Shown here one piece after another: positions 1-6,626 of a DNA stretch of 64,000 nucleotides. The position numbers were made by a program, and so were the translations under genes. Source of the stretch: an uncultured Bacteroidales bacterium. GTDB taxonomy: Bacteria > Bacteroidota > Bacteroidia > Bacteroidales > Bacteroidaceae. Position 1 is the stretch's first letter; each line of letters begins with the position of its first letter. Location of the stretch: contig CACZBC010000002.1 of assembly GCA_902779315.1 (NCBI GenBank), positions 1 through 64,000 of the forward strand, given 5' to 3'. The notes beneath the pieces were generated by a model. It worked only from the letters and a program-made list of their open reading frames with translations, made no database searches and was not told where the DNA came from.

Positions 1-2
1 AG

Positions 3-422
3 ATAACTAACGAACAAATCATCGCCTCGGCCCGACGCCAAAGGCAGAAGGTAGAAAGTAAGATGACGATTCCTCCCTTCAAGAGGACAAGCCCTTCCCA
101 TTGGGGAGGATGGGTAGGGGCAATAGCAGCAAGCCTTGTCAGCTTCTTTGCAGGCTATGCCCTTCATGCCAACATGCCAGAGCAAGCGCCTCAACCTGTG
201 GCACAGGTCGTCGAGGTGCGGCACGACACCATCATGCAAGTGCAGACCGTCCGCGACACTATCTACCAGACTCGCGTCGTCACGAAGTACGAACCCATAC
301 TGGCAAAAGCAGAAGCCTCGCCCTCACCAGAGCAAGAAGAAGCCGACACCCCGCCCGAGCAGAGAGCTTGCTCCATGCTCTGCGACGACATTCCCTACGA
401 GCTGCTGGCGCAAGGGAGATGA
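3..422 (+). CDS. Small single-pass membrane protein, cut by the left window edge
   Basis: The reading frame is already open at base 3 and runs without a stop into the ATG at 63, so that ATG is probably internal and the true start lies outside the window. About 20 residues of a basic, Gln-rich segment precede it. One hydrophobic segment (about residues 17-34 counted from the ATG) is followed by a Thr/Val/Gln-rich stretch with repeated DTI motifs and an acidic, proline-rich tail. This plan is common in small Bacteroidales membrane proteins that neighbour sigma factors. I do not recognise a named family. The sigma factor gene starts 124 bases downstream on the same strand, so a regulatory role is possible but is inference. 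Confidence 0.6.
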   Translation: MTNEQIIASARRQRQKVESKMTIPPFKRTSPSHWGGWVGAIAASLVSFFAGYALHANMPEQAPQPVAQVVEVRHDTIMQVQTVRDTIYQTRVVTKYEPILAKAEASPSPEQEEADTPPEQRACSMLCDDIPYELLAQGR

Positions 423-546
423 GTCTTTATATTATAATAGGAATAAAAAGCAGAAAAAAGTTGTCGTTTCCGTAGAAAAACGTCGCTCTGGATTGTCTTT
501 ATTATAGAAACGGCCTCCAACGGAAGGCAAAACGAAGCAACATTCT

Positions 547-1035
547 ATGACTGACAAGACGATACTTCACGGGCTTTTCCTCCGTCACTACAACGAGATG
601 TTACATCTGGCCAGAACGCTCCTGTACGACGACATGGAAGCCGAGGACACAGTTCAGGACGTGTTCCTGAGGCTCGGGCAGAGCGACATCCTGCCTGCCC
701 AGGACAAGATGAGAGCCTACCTGCTCACGGCGGTACGCCACGAATGCATCAACCGCATCAGGCAGATGTCGTTCGCCGACCAGTTCCGCAAGCTCTATCC
801 CATCGAGTTTAGTGACGACTGGCAGCTCGACGAGCAGCGGATGCAGACGCTCGATGCCATTCGCGACTACACAGAGACTCATCTCACCGAGCCGCACCTC
901 AGCATCTTCCGCCTGCGCTTTGAGCAAGACCTCAAGCTGAAGGACATTGCCGACAGGCTCGACATGAACATCAAGACCGTCTTCAAGTATCTCAGCCAGT
1001 CCATAGCGTGCATTCAGAAACAATTCAGAGTCTAA
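547..1035 (+). CDS. ECF-type RNA polymerase sigma factor
   Basis: A 162-residue protein with the two-domain plan of ECF sigma-70 factors. Region 2 (about residues 10-75) holds the typical AEDTVQDVFLRL core-binding/-10 recognition stretch, and region 4 (about 105-160) holds a helix-turn-helix reading LKDIADRLDMNIKTVFKYL. The length is normal for the family. It would direct RNA polymerase to a small regulon, probably under control of a membrane anti-sigma protein. The next gene begins 21 bases after the stop and encodes a one-pass membrane protein, the expected partner. The target genes cannot be read from this window, and I see no TAnnTTTG promoter immediately upstream. Confidence 0.9.
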   Translation: MTDKTILHGLFLRHYNEMLHLARTLLYDDMEAEDTVQDVFLRLGQSDILPAQDKMRAYLLTAVRHECINRIRQMSFADQFRKLYPIEFSDDWQLDEQRMQTLDAIRDYTETHLTEPHLSIFRLRFEQDLKLKDIADRLDMNIKTVFKYLSQSIACIQKQFRV

Positions 1036-1056
1036 CCTAAAAAAACGACAAAAGCT

Positions 1057-2025
1057 ATGAAAACGTCAGAGGAAAACATCAAGCGACTCCTGGAGATGCT
1101 CGACAATCCGTCGGCTTACTCCGAGCAGGAAATCAGCGACATCATCAATCGTGACGACGAAACCCGCGAGGCATACCGACTTATGGTGGCTGCTAAGCAA
1201 GGCTATCGCAGAAAGAACACGTCGGAAGAAGCCGATGCCGAAGCCGCCTGGCAGCGACTGAGCAACAGACTGGATGTCCGGGCAGACAAGCCTTCCTCCT
1301 CCGGCATTCTCTATAAGATAGCCGCATCGTTCATCGTCATCCTCATGCTCTCGGGCATCGCACTTGCCGCCTACCATACCATTTCATCAAGGAAGACGGC
1401 TGAGGAAATAGCGGACAGTCTGGCAATTGCCAATGAGAAGCTCATCAGAATATCAAAGGACGGGGAAGTCTTTCTTGTGACCTGGACACGAGGCACGTGG
1501 GTGGTGAATGCCTTCGGGGACTCCTTTAGAGAAGATGCTCTGGTACGACATTCCCCCTTCTTGAGTCCAAACGGGGTCAAGATAAAGATTGACGGCACAG
1601 AGCACGACATCCATGAACTGCTCGACAAACCAGCCTCCATCGTGAAGAAGGTAGAGCTAGACATGAGTACGAGGACTATCAACCTCGTCACCAAGCCCGT
1701 GCAGATACCCGCCGATGTGAAGGGCAACGTCAATCCCGAACTGACCATCCTGCTGACGGGCACTGTGCCCAAGGGAGCCTACCAGCCTGTCACCATCTGG
1801 AAGAGCAAGGGCATCAAGGAGAGCTATGACTGGCACGACTACATCTACACCTCATGGACAGGTCAATGGGAGAACATCCGCATCCATCTGAAGGAGGCTG
1901 TCAACCGCAAAGACCATCGCGTCCGCATCAATGTCTGCAAGGGCACTCCACAAAAACACATCGACCGCATTAAGAGCATCATGCAGGAATGCGGCGTGAC
2001 GAACTACGAAATCGTGAAGCAGTAA
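1057..2025 (+). CDS. One-pass membrane protein, probable anti-sigma partner with ExbD-like C-terminus
   Basis: A 322-residue protein whose first 80 residues are charged and helical, as expected for a cytoplasmic sigma-binding domain. One membrane segment follows at about 86-106, and the rest (about 215 residues) would be periplasmic. The position directly behind the ECF sigma gene suggests an anti-sigma or co-regulator. The periplasmic part does not look like FecR. Its last 40 residues (HRVRINVCKGTPQKHIDRI onward, ending in a short hydrophobic strand) follow the strand-helix-strand pattern of the ExbD/TolR periplasmic domain. The anti-sigma role is inferred from position, and the ExbD likeness comes from pattern only. 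Confidence 0.55.
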   Translation: MKTSEENIKRLLEMLDNPSAYSEQEISDIINRDDETREAYRLMVAAKQGYRRKNTSEEADAEAAWQRLSNRLDVRADKPSSSGILYKIAASFIVILMLSGIALAAYHTISSRKTAEEIADSLAIANEKLIRISKDGEVFLVTWTRGTWVVNAFGDSFREDALVRHSPFLSPNGVKIKIDGTEHDIHELLDKPASIVKKVELDMSTRTINLVTKPVQIPADVKGNVNPELTILLTGTVPKGAYQPVTIWKSKGIKESYDWHDYIYTSWTGQWENIRIHLKEAVNRKDHRVRINVCKGTPQKHIDRIKSIMQECGVTNYEIVKQ

Positions 2026-2060
2026 ACAATAAAGAAGTTAATAAATTGGTGCGCCATCAG

Positions 2061-2093
2061 GCTCCTGCGTCGTGAGATGCGGGAGCTTTTTTT
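2061..2093 (+). terminator. Rho-independent terminator of the sigma/anti-sigma unit
   Basis: An 8-bp stem (GCTCCTGC with GCGGGAGC, one G-T pair) with a 10-base loop is followed by seven T. It lies 35 bases after the stop at 2025. Confidence 0.9.
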
Positions 2094-2300
2094 GTATTAT
2101 GCTCTGTGCATCAAAGGTGTTCAAGGCAGTGCGCTACAAGGATGGACAACAAGAAGGTAAAACCTGCATCATGTAATCCTGTTGAAGTACATAAGTTTGT
2201 TGACCACAAATGTGTGTATCAGCGTACTTTTTTTGTGCTTTTTTGGACTTTTATTCGTAAACCGCAATGAGAATGTCGTAAATTCGCACCAAAAATCGGG
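2094..2300. other. Gap before vapE without a recognisable gene
   Basis: About 200 bases between the terminator and the vapE promoter region. Short open frames here (for example from 2182 on plus and 2219-2407 on minus) show no family signature and look like chance. T-rich words near 2222-2245 resemble the motif further downstream but are degenerate. Confidence 0.5.
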
Positions 2301-2364
2301 CGTGCTTTTTTGCGTGCTTTTGAGGGAAAAAATTTGCAGAAGTGAAAAAAATGTTGTACCTTTG
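2301..2364 (+). promoter_or_regulatory. vapE promoter with upstream GCGTGC direct repeat
   Basis: The -7 element TACCTTTG is at 2357-2364, with a TTTG at 2333-2336 20 bases upstream as the -33 element. Just upstream (about 2301-2322) is a direct repeat of CGTGCTTTT spaced about one helical turn. The same arrangement occurs at 13231-13300 and, on the minus strand, before luxS. Confidence 0.75.
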
Positions 2365-2415
2365 TAGTGCTCTTAGAAAAGGAAAACACTACTAACCTTA
2401 AAAACAAAAAAAACC

Positions 2416-3636
2416 ATGAAAAACCAACAAGAATTTATCTCTAAGTCGTCCGAGGTGATGACCGAGATGCAGGACGTCATCTACCAGGTAGAGGCGTTCC
2501 TTAGTGAGAATTATCAATTTCGTCGTAACCTCTTGAATGGCAAGACGGAAATGACTTTGGTCAGTTCCAACAAGGAGGCTGAACCTGAGTGGCAACCTGT
2601 TACGGCAGAGGTGCTTAACTCCATCGTTCGACAAGCCAAGAAAGCGGGAATCGGGGGCAAGAAATCTCCGAGACAGGAGATTGAAGAATACGTTTGCTCC
2701 AATGACATTCCTGCCTTCAATCCTATTCGCGATTATCTGGATTCGCTTCCAGAGTGGGATGGCAAGAACCATGTTGCAGAACTCTTTAGCCGTCTTCCTG
2801 GCATCACAACTGAGCAACTCTCTTGGTGTTCTGTCTGGCTGAGGTCGGTCGTAGCCCATTGGATGGGGATGGACCCTCTTCACGGCAACGAGTGTGTGCC
2901 TGTCCTGATTGGACCTCAAGGTTGTGGAAAGAGTACTTTCGCAGTAAGGCTTTTGCCTGAACATCTGCGTCAGTACTACCTCGACCATATCAACTTCGGC
3001 AACAAGTTCGATTGCGATATGGCGCTCACCCACAATCTGCTTGTCAACATCGATGAGTTCGCCAATATGGGACCTTCGCAACAGGGGAAACTGAAGCAAA
3101 CACTCTCGAAAGTGAAAGTCAACGGTCGTCCCATCTTCGGTAAGTCGCAAGAGGACAGAATCCGTTATGCAAGTTTCCTTGCTACGACCAACGACCCTCA
3201 TCCTCTCTGCGATACGACAGGAAGTCGTCGTTATCTGTGTCTGCGAATCAAGAAAGGCTCGCTCATCGACAACTTCACGCCCATCAATCATGCCCAACTT
3301 TATGCTCAGATGAAGCACGAAATTTGCGATGAAATGGCGCCTTTTTGGTTCAGTAACGATGAAATGGCTCGCATTCAGACCGCCAATCTTCCTTTCCTCA
3401 GAACGGATGATATTGAAGGACTGTTGCACCAGTGTTTCCGTCTTCCTGAAGAGGATGAAGAAGGTGTTTGGCTCACTTGCAAGCAAGTTAGCGAGGCTCT
3501 GCAGAAGGTTTATCCCTCGATGAAACGTGGCAATTCCACCAACATCCGAATCGGCCAGACCTTGAAGTATCTGGGGTGCGAGATGAAACACACAAAGATT
3601 GGGGCAGCATATAAGTTGATAGAAATTGCGGCCTAA
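2416..3636 (+). CDS. VapE-family P-loop helicase (VirE/DUF3874 type)
   Basis: A 406-residue protein of the virulence-associated-E family in its Bacteroidales form. Visible motifs are a Walker A GPQGCGKST at about residue 167, a Walker B NIDEFANM at about 213, and a TTNDPHPL sensor-like segment followed by GSRRYLCL at about 257-275. The C-terminal 100 residues look like the DUF3874 winged-helix region. Relatives act as replication initiator or helicase proteins in phage-inducible islands and other mobile elements. No integrase, primase or structural gene lies beside it, so it is an orphan. An inverted array of short words begins 3 bases after its stop. The function in replication is inferred. 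Confidence 0.85.
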   Translation: MKNQQEFISKSSEVMTEMQDVIYQVEAFLSENYQFRRNLLNGKTEMTLVSSNKEAEPEWQPVTAEVLNSIVRQAKKAGIGGKKSPRQEIEEYVCSNDIPAFNPIRDYLDSLPEWDGKNHVAELFSRLPGITTEQLSWCSVWLRSVVAHWMGMDPLHGNECVPVLIGPQGCGKSTFAVRLLPEHLRQYYLDHINFGNKFDCDMALTHNLLVNIDEFANMGPSQQGKLKQTLSKVKVNGRPIFGKSQEDRIRYASFLATTNDPHPLCDTTGSRRYLCLRIKKGSLIDNFTPINHAQLYAQMKHEICDEMAPFWFSNDEMARIQTANLPFLRTDDIEGLLHQCFRLPEEDEEGVWLTCKQVSEALQKVYPSMKRGNSTNIRIGQTLKYLGCEMKHTKIGAAYKLIEIAA

Positions 3637-3639
3637 ATA

Positions 3640-3799
3640 AAAAACACTCATCACTCGTCACCTATGCCACTTAAATTGCTGAATCACAGCAGGATACATG
3701 GGTGATGAGTTGGTGATGAGTCAAAACCACTCGTCACCCCTATTATGAACTAATAATCAATGGGTTAGATGTAAAAGGTGATGAGTGACGAGTGTTTTT
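3640..3799. repeat. Mirrored word array A behind vapE (origin-like or bidirectional terminator)
   Basis: The left arm at 3640-3663 and right arm at 3776-3799 are inverted repeats matching at 22 of 24 positions. Each arm is built from the words CACTCATCACTCGTCACC. Two more word copies lie inside at about 3701-3721 (inverted) and 3727-3740 (direct). The arms end in A and T runs, so the structure could also terminate the two convergent genes. Confidence 0.8.
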
Positions 3800-3813
3800 G
3801 ATTTCAATTGCGT

Positions 3814-4935
3814 TCAACAAAACATGCCACAGTTAAATCGCAAACTTAACACGTGAAGTTTGCAATCGTAACACGTTAAGTTGGCCAACTTAACGTGCCG
3901 TTCCTTCAGCAGGACGTATTGTCTGGGAACTTTCTTGAGGCGTTCCTGCATTTGGTAGCGGCGGCTTTTGGAGGTTAAGACCTCGATGCTTCGGGGTGGA
4001 TAGATGTCTATGAGGTCGGGGAACTGAGCCTCTCTAGAGGTGGGTTGGAGGCGGAGCGAGACTCGGAAGGTGGTCTTGTTGTCCATCCACTCGCGCCGTT
4101 TCTTCTTCACATCGCTCCACGAGGCGAAATGCCTTTGCATCTTGTATTGGAACTCCTGGGGCTGACCTTCCTCCGTATAGGCGGCACGCAGCAGGATGGT
4201 CCAGTCCTTTAGCTGGAGCTTTATAAACCTACCTAACGCCCAGAGGGCAAAGCTGTTGCAGAACTCGTGCTTCACGCAATCCAAACCGCTGTGGCGCTCT
4301 GCCTCCAAGACCATGCAGCGGGCTGTGTCGAGGTTCAGATAGCCACGGTCCAACTCGTACTTGGTTGACCAGAAGACAAGCTGCACGACGTTGGGATTGG
4401 GATGCTCGAACTCCCCGTTTACGGCAAAACGATGCTGCTTGAGGAAGTGCTTGTCCAGGGAGCTGATGAGGTTCTGGTAGAGCATCTCGTCGAGGTGCTT
4501 CCAACGCACATAGGCGCTGTCGGGCTGGCTTACGAAGGCAGTATCGGTGCCGAAGACTGTGTTTCGTTCGGGTGCCACCTGAAAGACGCTGTCCTGCCTC
4601 ATCTGCGCCGTTGAGGGCGAGAACAGCAAGCCTCGGCTCTGGAATCTATAGGCTGTCAGAGAGTCCGTAACGGTTCGAAGGGAGCCACGCTGGAGGTCGG
4701 AACCTGTGTCTTGGAAGAAGAAATCATACTGGCGAAAGCACGGTTCCTGCTGATAGTTCTCTTCCCGTCTTTGGATGAAAAGTTTCAGCTTCTCTCTTAT
4801 CCATGCAGGCTCTTCGGCCTTAATCAGAACCTCGTGCAAGGTGCGTACACGGGCTATCTGAAAGGTGGTGTCTTCTTCTTGCGCTACAACCCAAAGAGGG
4901 CACAGAAGCAGGAGGCAAAGGGTTAGTCGTCTCAT
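3814..4935 (-). CDS. Exported protein of unknown function with repeat-encoded C-terminus
   Basis: A 373-residue protein with a clear signal peptide (MRRLTLCLLLLCPLWVVAQ). The mature start (EVLIKAEEPAWIREKL, then an NYQQEP stretch) resembles the segment that follows the carboxypeptidase-like regulatory domain in many Bacteroidales exported proteins. I do not recognise a catalytic motif. The last 29 residues, from about RHVKLANLTC onward, are translated from a cluster of 22-bp repeats (3817-3904) and are unlikely to be part of the original fold; the stop at 3814-3816 lies just outside the cluster. It is convergent with vapE and has its own promoter. Confidence 0.65.
   Translation of the reverse strand: MRRLTLCLLLLCPLWVVAQEEDTTFQIARVRTLHEVLIKAEEPAWIREKLKLFIQRREENYQQEPCFRQYDFFFQDTGSDLQRGSLRTVTDSLTAYRFQSRGLLFSPSTAQMRQDSVFQVAPERNTVFGTDTAFVSQPDSAYVRWKHLDEMLYQNLISSLDKHFLKQHRFAVNGEFEHPNPNVVQLVFWSTKYELDRGYLNLDTARCMVLEAERHSGLDCVKHEFCNSFALWALGRFIKLQLKDWTILLRAAYTEEGQPQEFQYKMQRHFASWSDVKKKRREWMDNKTTFRVSLRLQPTSREAQFPDLIDIYPPRSIEVLTSKSRRYQMQERLKKVPRQYVLLKERHVKLANLTCYDCKLHVLSLRFNCGMFC
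3817..3904 (+). repeat. 22-bp repeat cluster 1 (four units)
   Basis: Four abutting 22-bp units, the clearest being 3839-3860, 3861-3882 and 3883-3904. Units 2 and 3 meet head to head and form a perfect 26-bp palindrome at 3872-3897 centred on TTGGCCAA. The cluster lies wholly inside the 3' end of the gene at 3814-4935. Confidence 0.85.
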
Positions 4936-4965
4936 TGTGTATGTTCTAATTCACAAATCCGACTG

Positions 4966-4973
4966 CAAAAGTA
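4966..4973 (-). promoter_or_regulatory. -7 element of the exported-protein gene
   Basis: TACTTTTG on the minus strand, about 30 bases before the start codon at 4935. No convincing -33 element was found. Confidence 0.6.
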
Positions 4974-5082
4974 GGAATATTTCCGCAACCTTCGTCGCCT
5001 GCCTCGTTAAATAATCATAATGGAATGTTAAGAGTAAACAAGTAGTTTTTATGGACGTTAAAACAAAACGTGAATCGTTAAT

Positions 5083-5116
5083 TATGCACTATGCGCTATG
5101 AACTATGCACTATGGA
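5083..5116 (-). repeat. TTCATAG-type word repeat at the ispG stop
   Basis: On the minus strand about five copies of a 9-base word of the type CATAGTTCA or CATAGTGCA run directly from the ispG stop codon. The same words recur at 33877-33906 and 59404-59437. Confidence 0.75.
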
Positions 5117-6295
5117 CTATGAACTGGCCCCCAGGTCCTTGTCGATGAACTGGATGAGGCGCTGGACGGCTACCTCCTCGGGGATGTTCTTCTCAATGCA
5201 TTCCTTATTCTTATATAATGAGACCTTGCCTCTTGCAGCCCCCACATAGCCATAATCGGCATCTGCCATCTCGCCCGGGCCGTTGACGATGCAGCCCATG
5301 ATGCCTATCTTGAGCGTCTTGTAGCGAGGGTCAGTCTTGGCTTTCTCCTCAACAGCAGTCTTGATGCGACGAATGGTGTCCTGCAGGTCGTAGAGCGTGC
5401 GTCCGCAGCCCGGGCAGGAGATGTATTCCGTCTTGTGCATCTGTACGCGAGCCGCTTGCAGGATGCTTTGCGCCACAGGAATCTCGCATTCCGGCTCTTC
5501 GCTGAGCGACACTCTGATGGTATCTCCAATGCCGTCGATAAGCAAGGCACCGATGCCCACAGCGCTCTTCAGCCTGCCGTCCTCGCCCTCGCCAGCTTCC
5601 GTCACGCCCAGGTGCAAGGGGTAGTCCATGCCTTCTTTCTCCATCTCTTTGCAGAGCAAACGGACGCTCTGCACCATGACGACTGTGTTCGAGGCCTTGA
5701 TGCTGACCACGACATCGCGGAACTGCTCACGCTCGGCAATGCGGAGGAACTCCATGCACGACTCGACGATGCCCTCGGGCGTGTCGCCATAGCGCGACAT
5801 GATGCGGTCGGAAAGCGAGCCGTGGTTCACACCAATGCGGATGGCTGTGCCGTGCTCCCTACATATATTAAGGAAGCGGCAGAAGCGTTCGTCCAGTCTT
5901 TGCAACTCTTGCCTGTACTCCTCGTCTGTGTATTCCAACGTCTTGAACTGGCGGGCAGGATCGACATAGTTGCCAGGGTTGATGCGCACCTTTTCCACAA
6001 TCGTGGCAGCCACATCGGCCACATTGGGATTGAAGTGAACGTCGGCACAGAGCGGCACGTCGCCATAGCCGCGTGCCGTCAGTCCGGCCTTGATGTTGCG
6101 CAGGTTCTCAGCTTCGCGCGTACCTTGCGTGGTTAGGCGAACCAGCTGTCCGCCAGCCTCTATGATGCGTATGGCTTGCTCGATGCAACCCTCCGTGTCG
6201 AGCGTGGAACAGGTCGTCATGCTCTGCACAGCCACGCGGTTCTCGCCACCGATGCGCAGCTTGCCTATCTTCACTTCGTGCGTCTTTCTTCTCAT
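5117..6295 (-). CDS. ispG: 4-hydroxy-3-methylbut-2-enyl diphosphate synthase (IspG/GcpE)
   Basis: The 4Fe-4S enzyme of the MEP isoprenoid pathway that turns MEcPP into HMBPP. The N-terminal TIM-barrel part (residues 1-265) carries VQSMTT, ADVHFNP, KVRINPGNY and VTEAGEGEDGRLKSAVG. The C-terminal domain carries the cluster ligands in SCPGCGRTLYDLQ and MGCIVNGPGE. The wording of the barrel is that of the long plant, chlamydial and Bacteroidetes form, which normally has an extra central domain of more than 200 residues. Here the barrel leads straight to the cluster domain, giving only 392 residues. The stop codon lies in a short word repeat. The product feeds undecaprenyl and menaquinone synthesis; dxr of the same pathway lies at 16794-17939. 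Confidence 0.95.
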   Translation of the reverse strand: MRRKTHEVKIGKLRIGGENRVAVQSMTTCSTLDTEGCIEQAIRIIEAGGQLVRLTTQGTREAENLRNIKAGLTARGYGDVPLCADVHFNPNVADVAATIVEKVRINPGNYVDPARQFKTLEYTDEEYRQELQRLDERFCRFLNICREHGTAIRIGVNHGSLSDRIMSRYGDTPEGIVESCMEFLRIAEREQFRDVVVSIKASNTVVMVQSVRLLCKEMEKEGMDYPLHLGVTEAGEGEDGRLKSAVGIGALLIDGIGDTIRVSLSEEPECEIPVAQSILQAARVQMHKTEYISCPGCGRTLYDLQDTIRRIKTAVEEKAKTDPRYKTLKIGIMGCIVNGPGEMADADYGYVGAARGKVSLYKNKECIEKNIPEEVAVQRLIQFIDKDLGASS

Positions 6296-6392
6296 AATAG
6301 TCCTATATTTAAGAACAACGGATTAAATGCTTTTCTTGATTATTCCAGTGCTCGGTTGGTATGCGAGCCGGAAGGCTCTTGATGCTGCTCTG

Positions 6393-6423
6393 CAAAGGTA
6401 CGGCAAAAATCCGAGACCACAAA
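6393..6423 (-). promoter_or_regulatory. ispG promoter
   Basis: On the minus strand a -33 TTTG (6420-6423), a 19-base spacer and the -7 element TACCTTTG (6393-6400). The leader to the ispG start is about 90 bases. The rest of the 6296-6626 gap holds only this and the divergent promoter at 6518-6547. Confidence 0.8.
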
Positions 6424-6517
6424 CACAAATACAAAAAAACTCACATGCGAGCCATGAGTTAGTATGTCACCCACCGCCTTTGCCTGCTGAATCTGTCAAT
6501 ATGTCCTTCGGATACGA

Positions 6518-6547
6518 TTGAAGTTTCAGAAAAATTTTGTAACTTTG
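6518..6547 (+). promoter_or_regulatory. Promoter of the GH106 gene
   Basis: TTG at 6518-6520, a 19-base spacer and TAACTTTG at 6540-6547. The start codon follows after an 80-base leader. Confidence 0.75.
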
Positions 6548-6626
6548 CAAGCAGATAAAAGCCTTGGGCTGGTGAGTAAGGCGCGAAACATTAAGTTCTA
6601 AACAAAAAAGGAGAGCGAGAAAAAGG

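Noticed and set aside
2182..2407. Small genes on both strands before vapE
   Set aside because: They overlap the vapE promoter region and consist of T-rich or A-rich words; no recognisable product.
3640..3799. Array A as only a bidirectional terminator
   Set aside because: Arms end in A/T runs and genes converge, so termination may occur, but the repeated inner words and the sister arrays between non-convergent genes are not explained by this.
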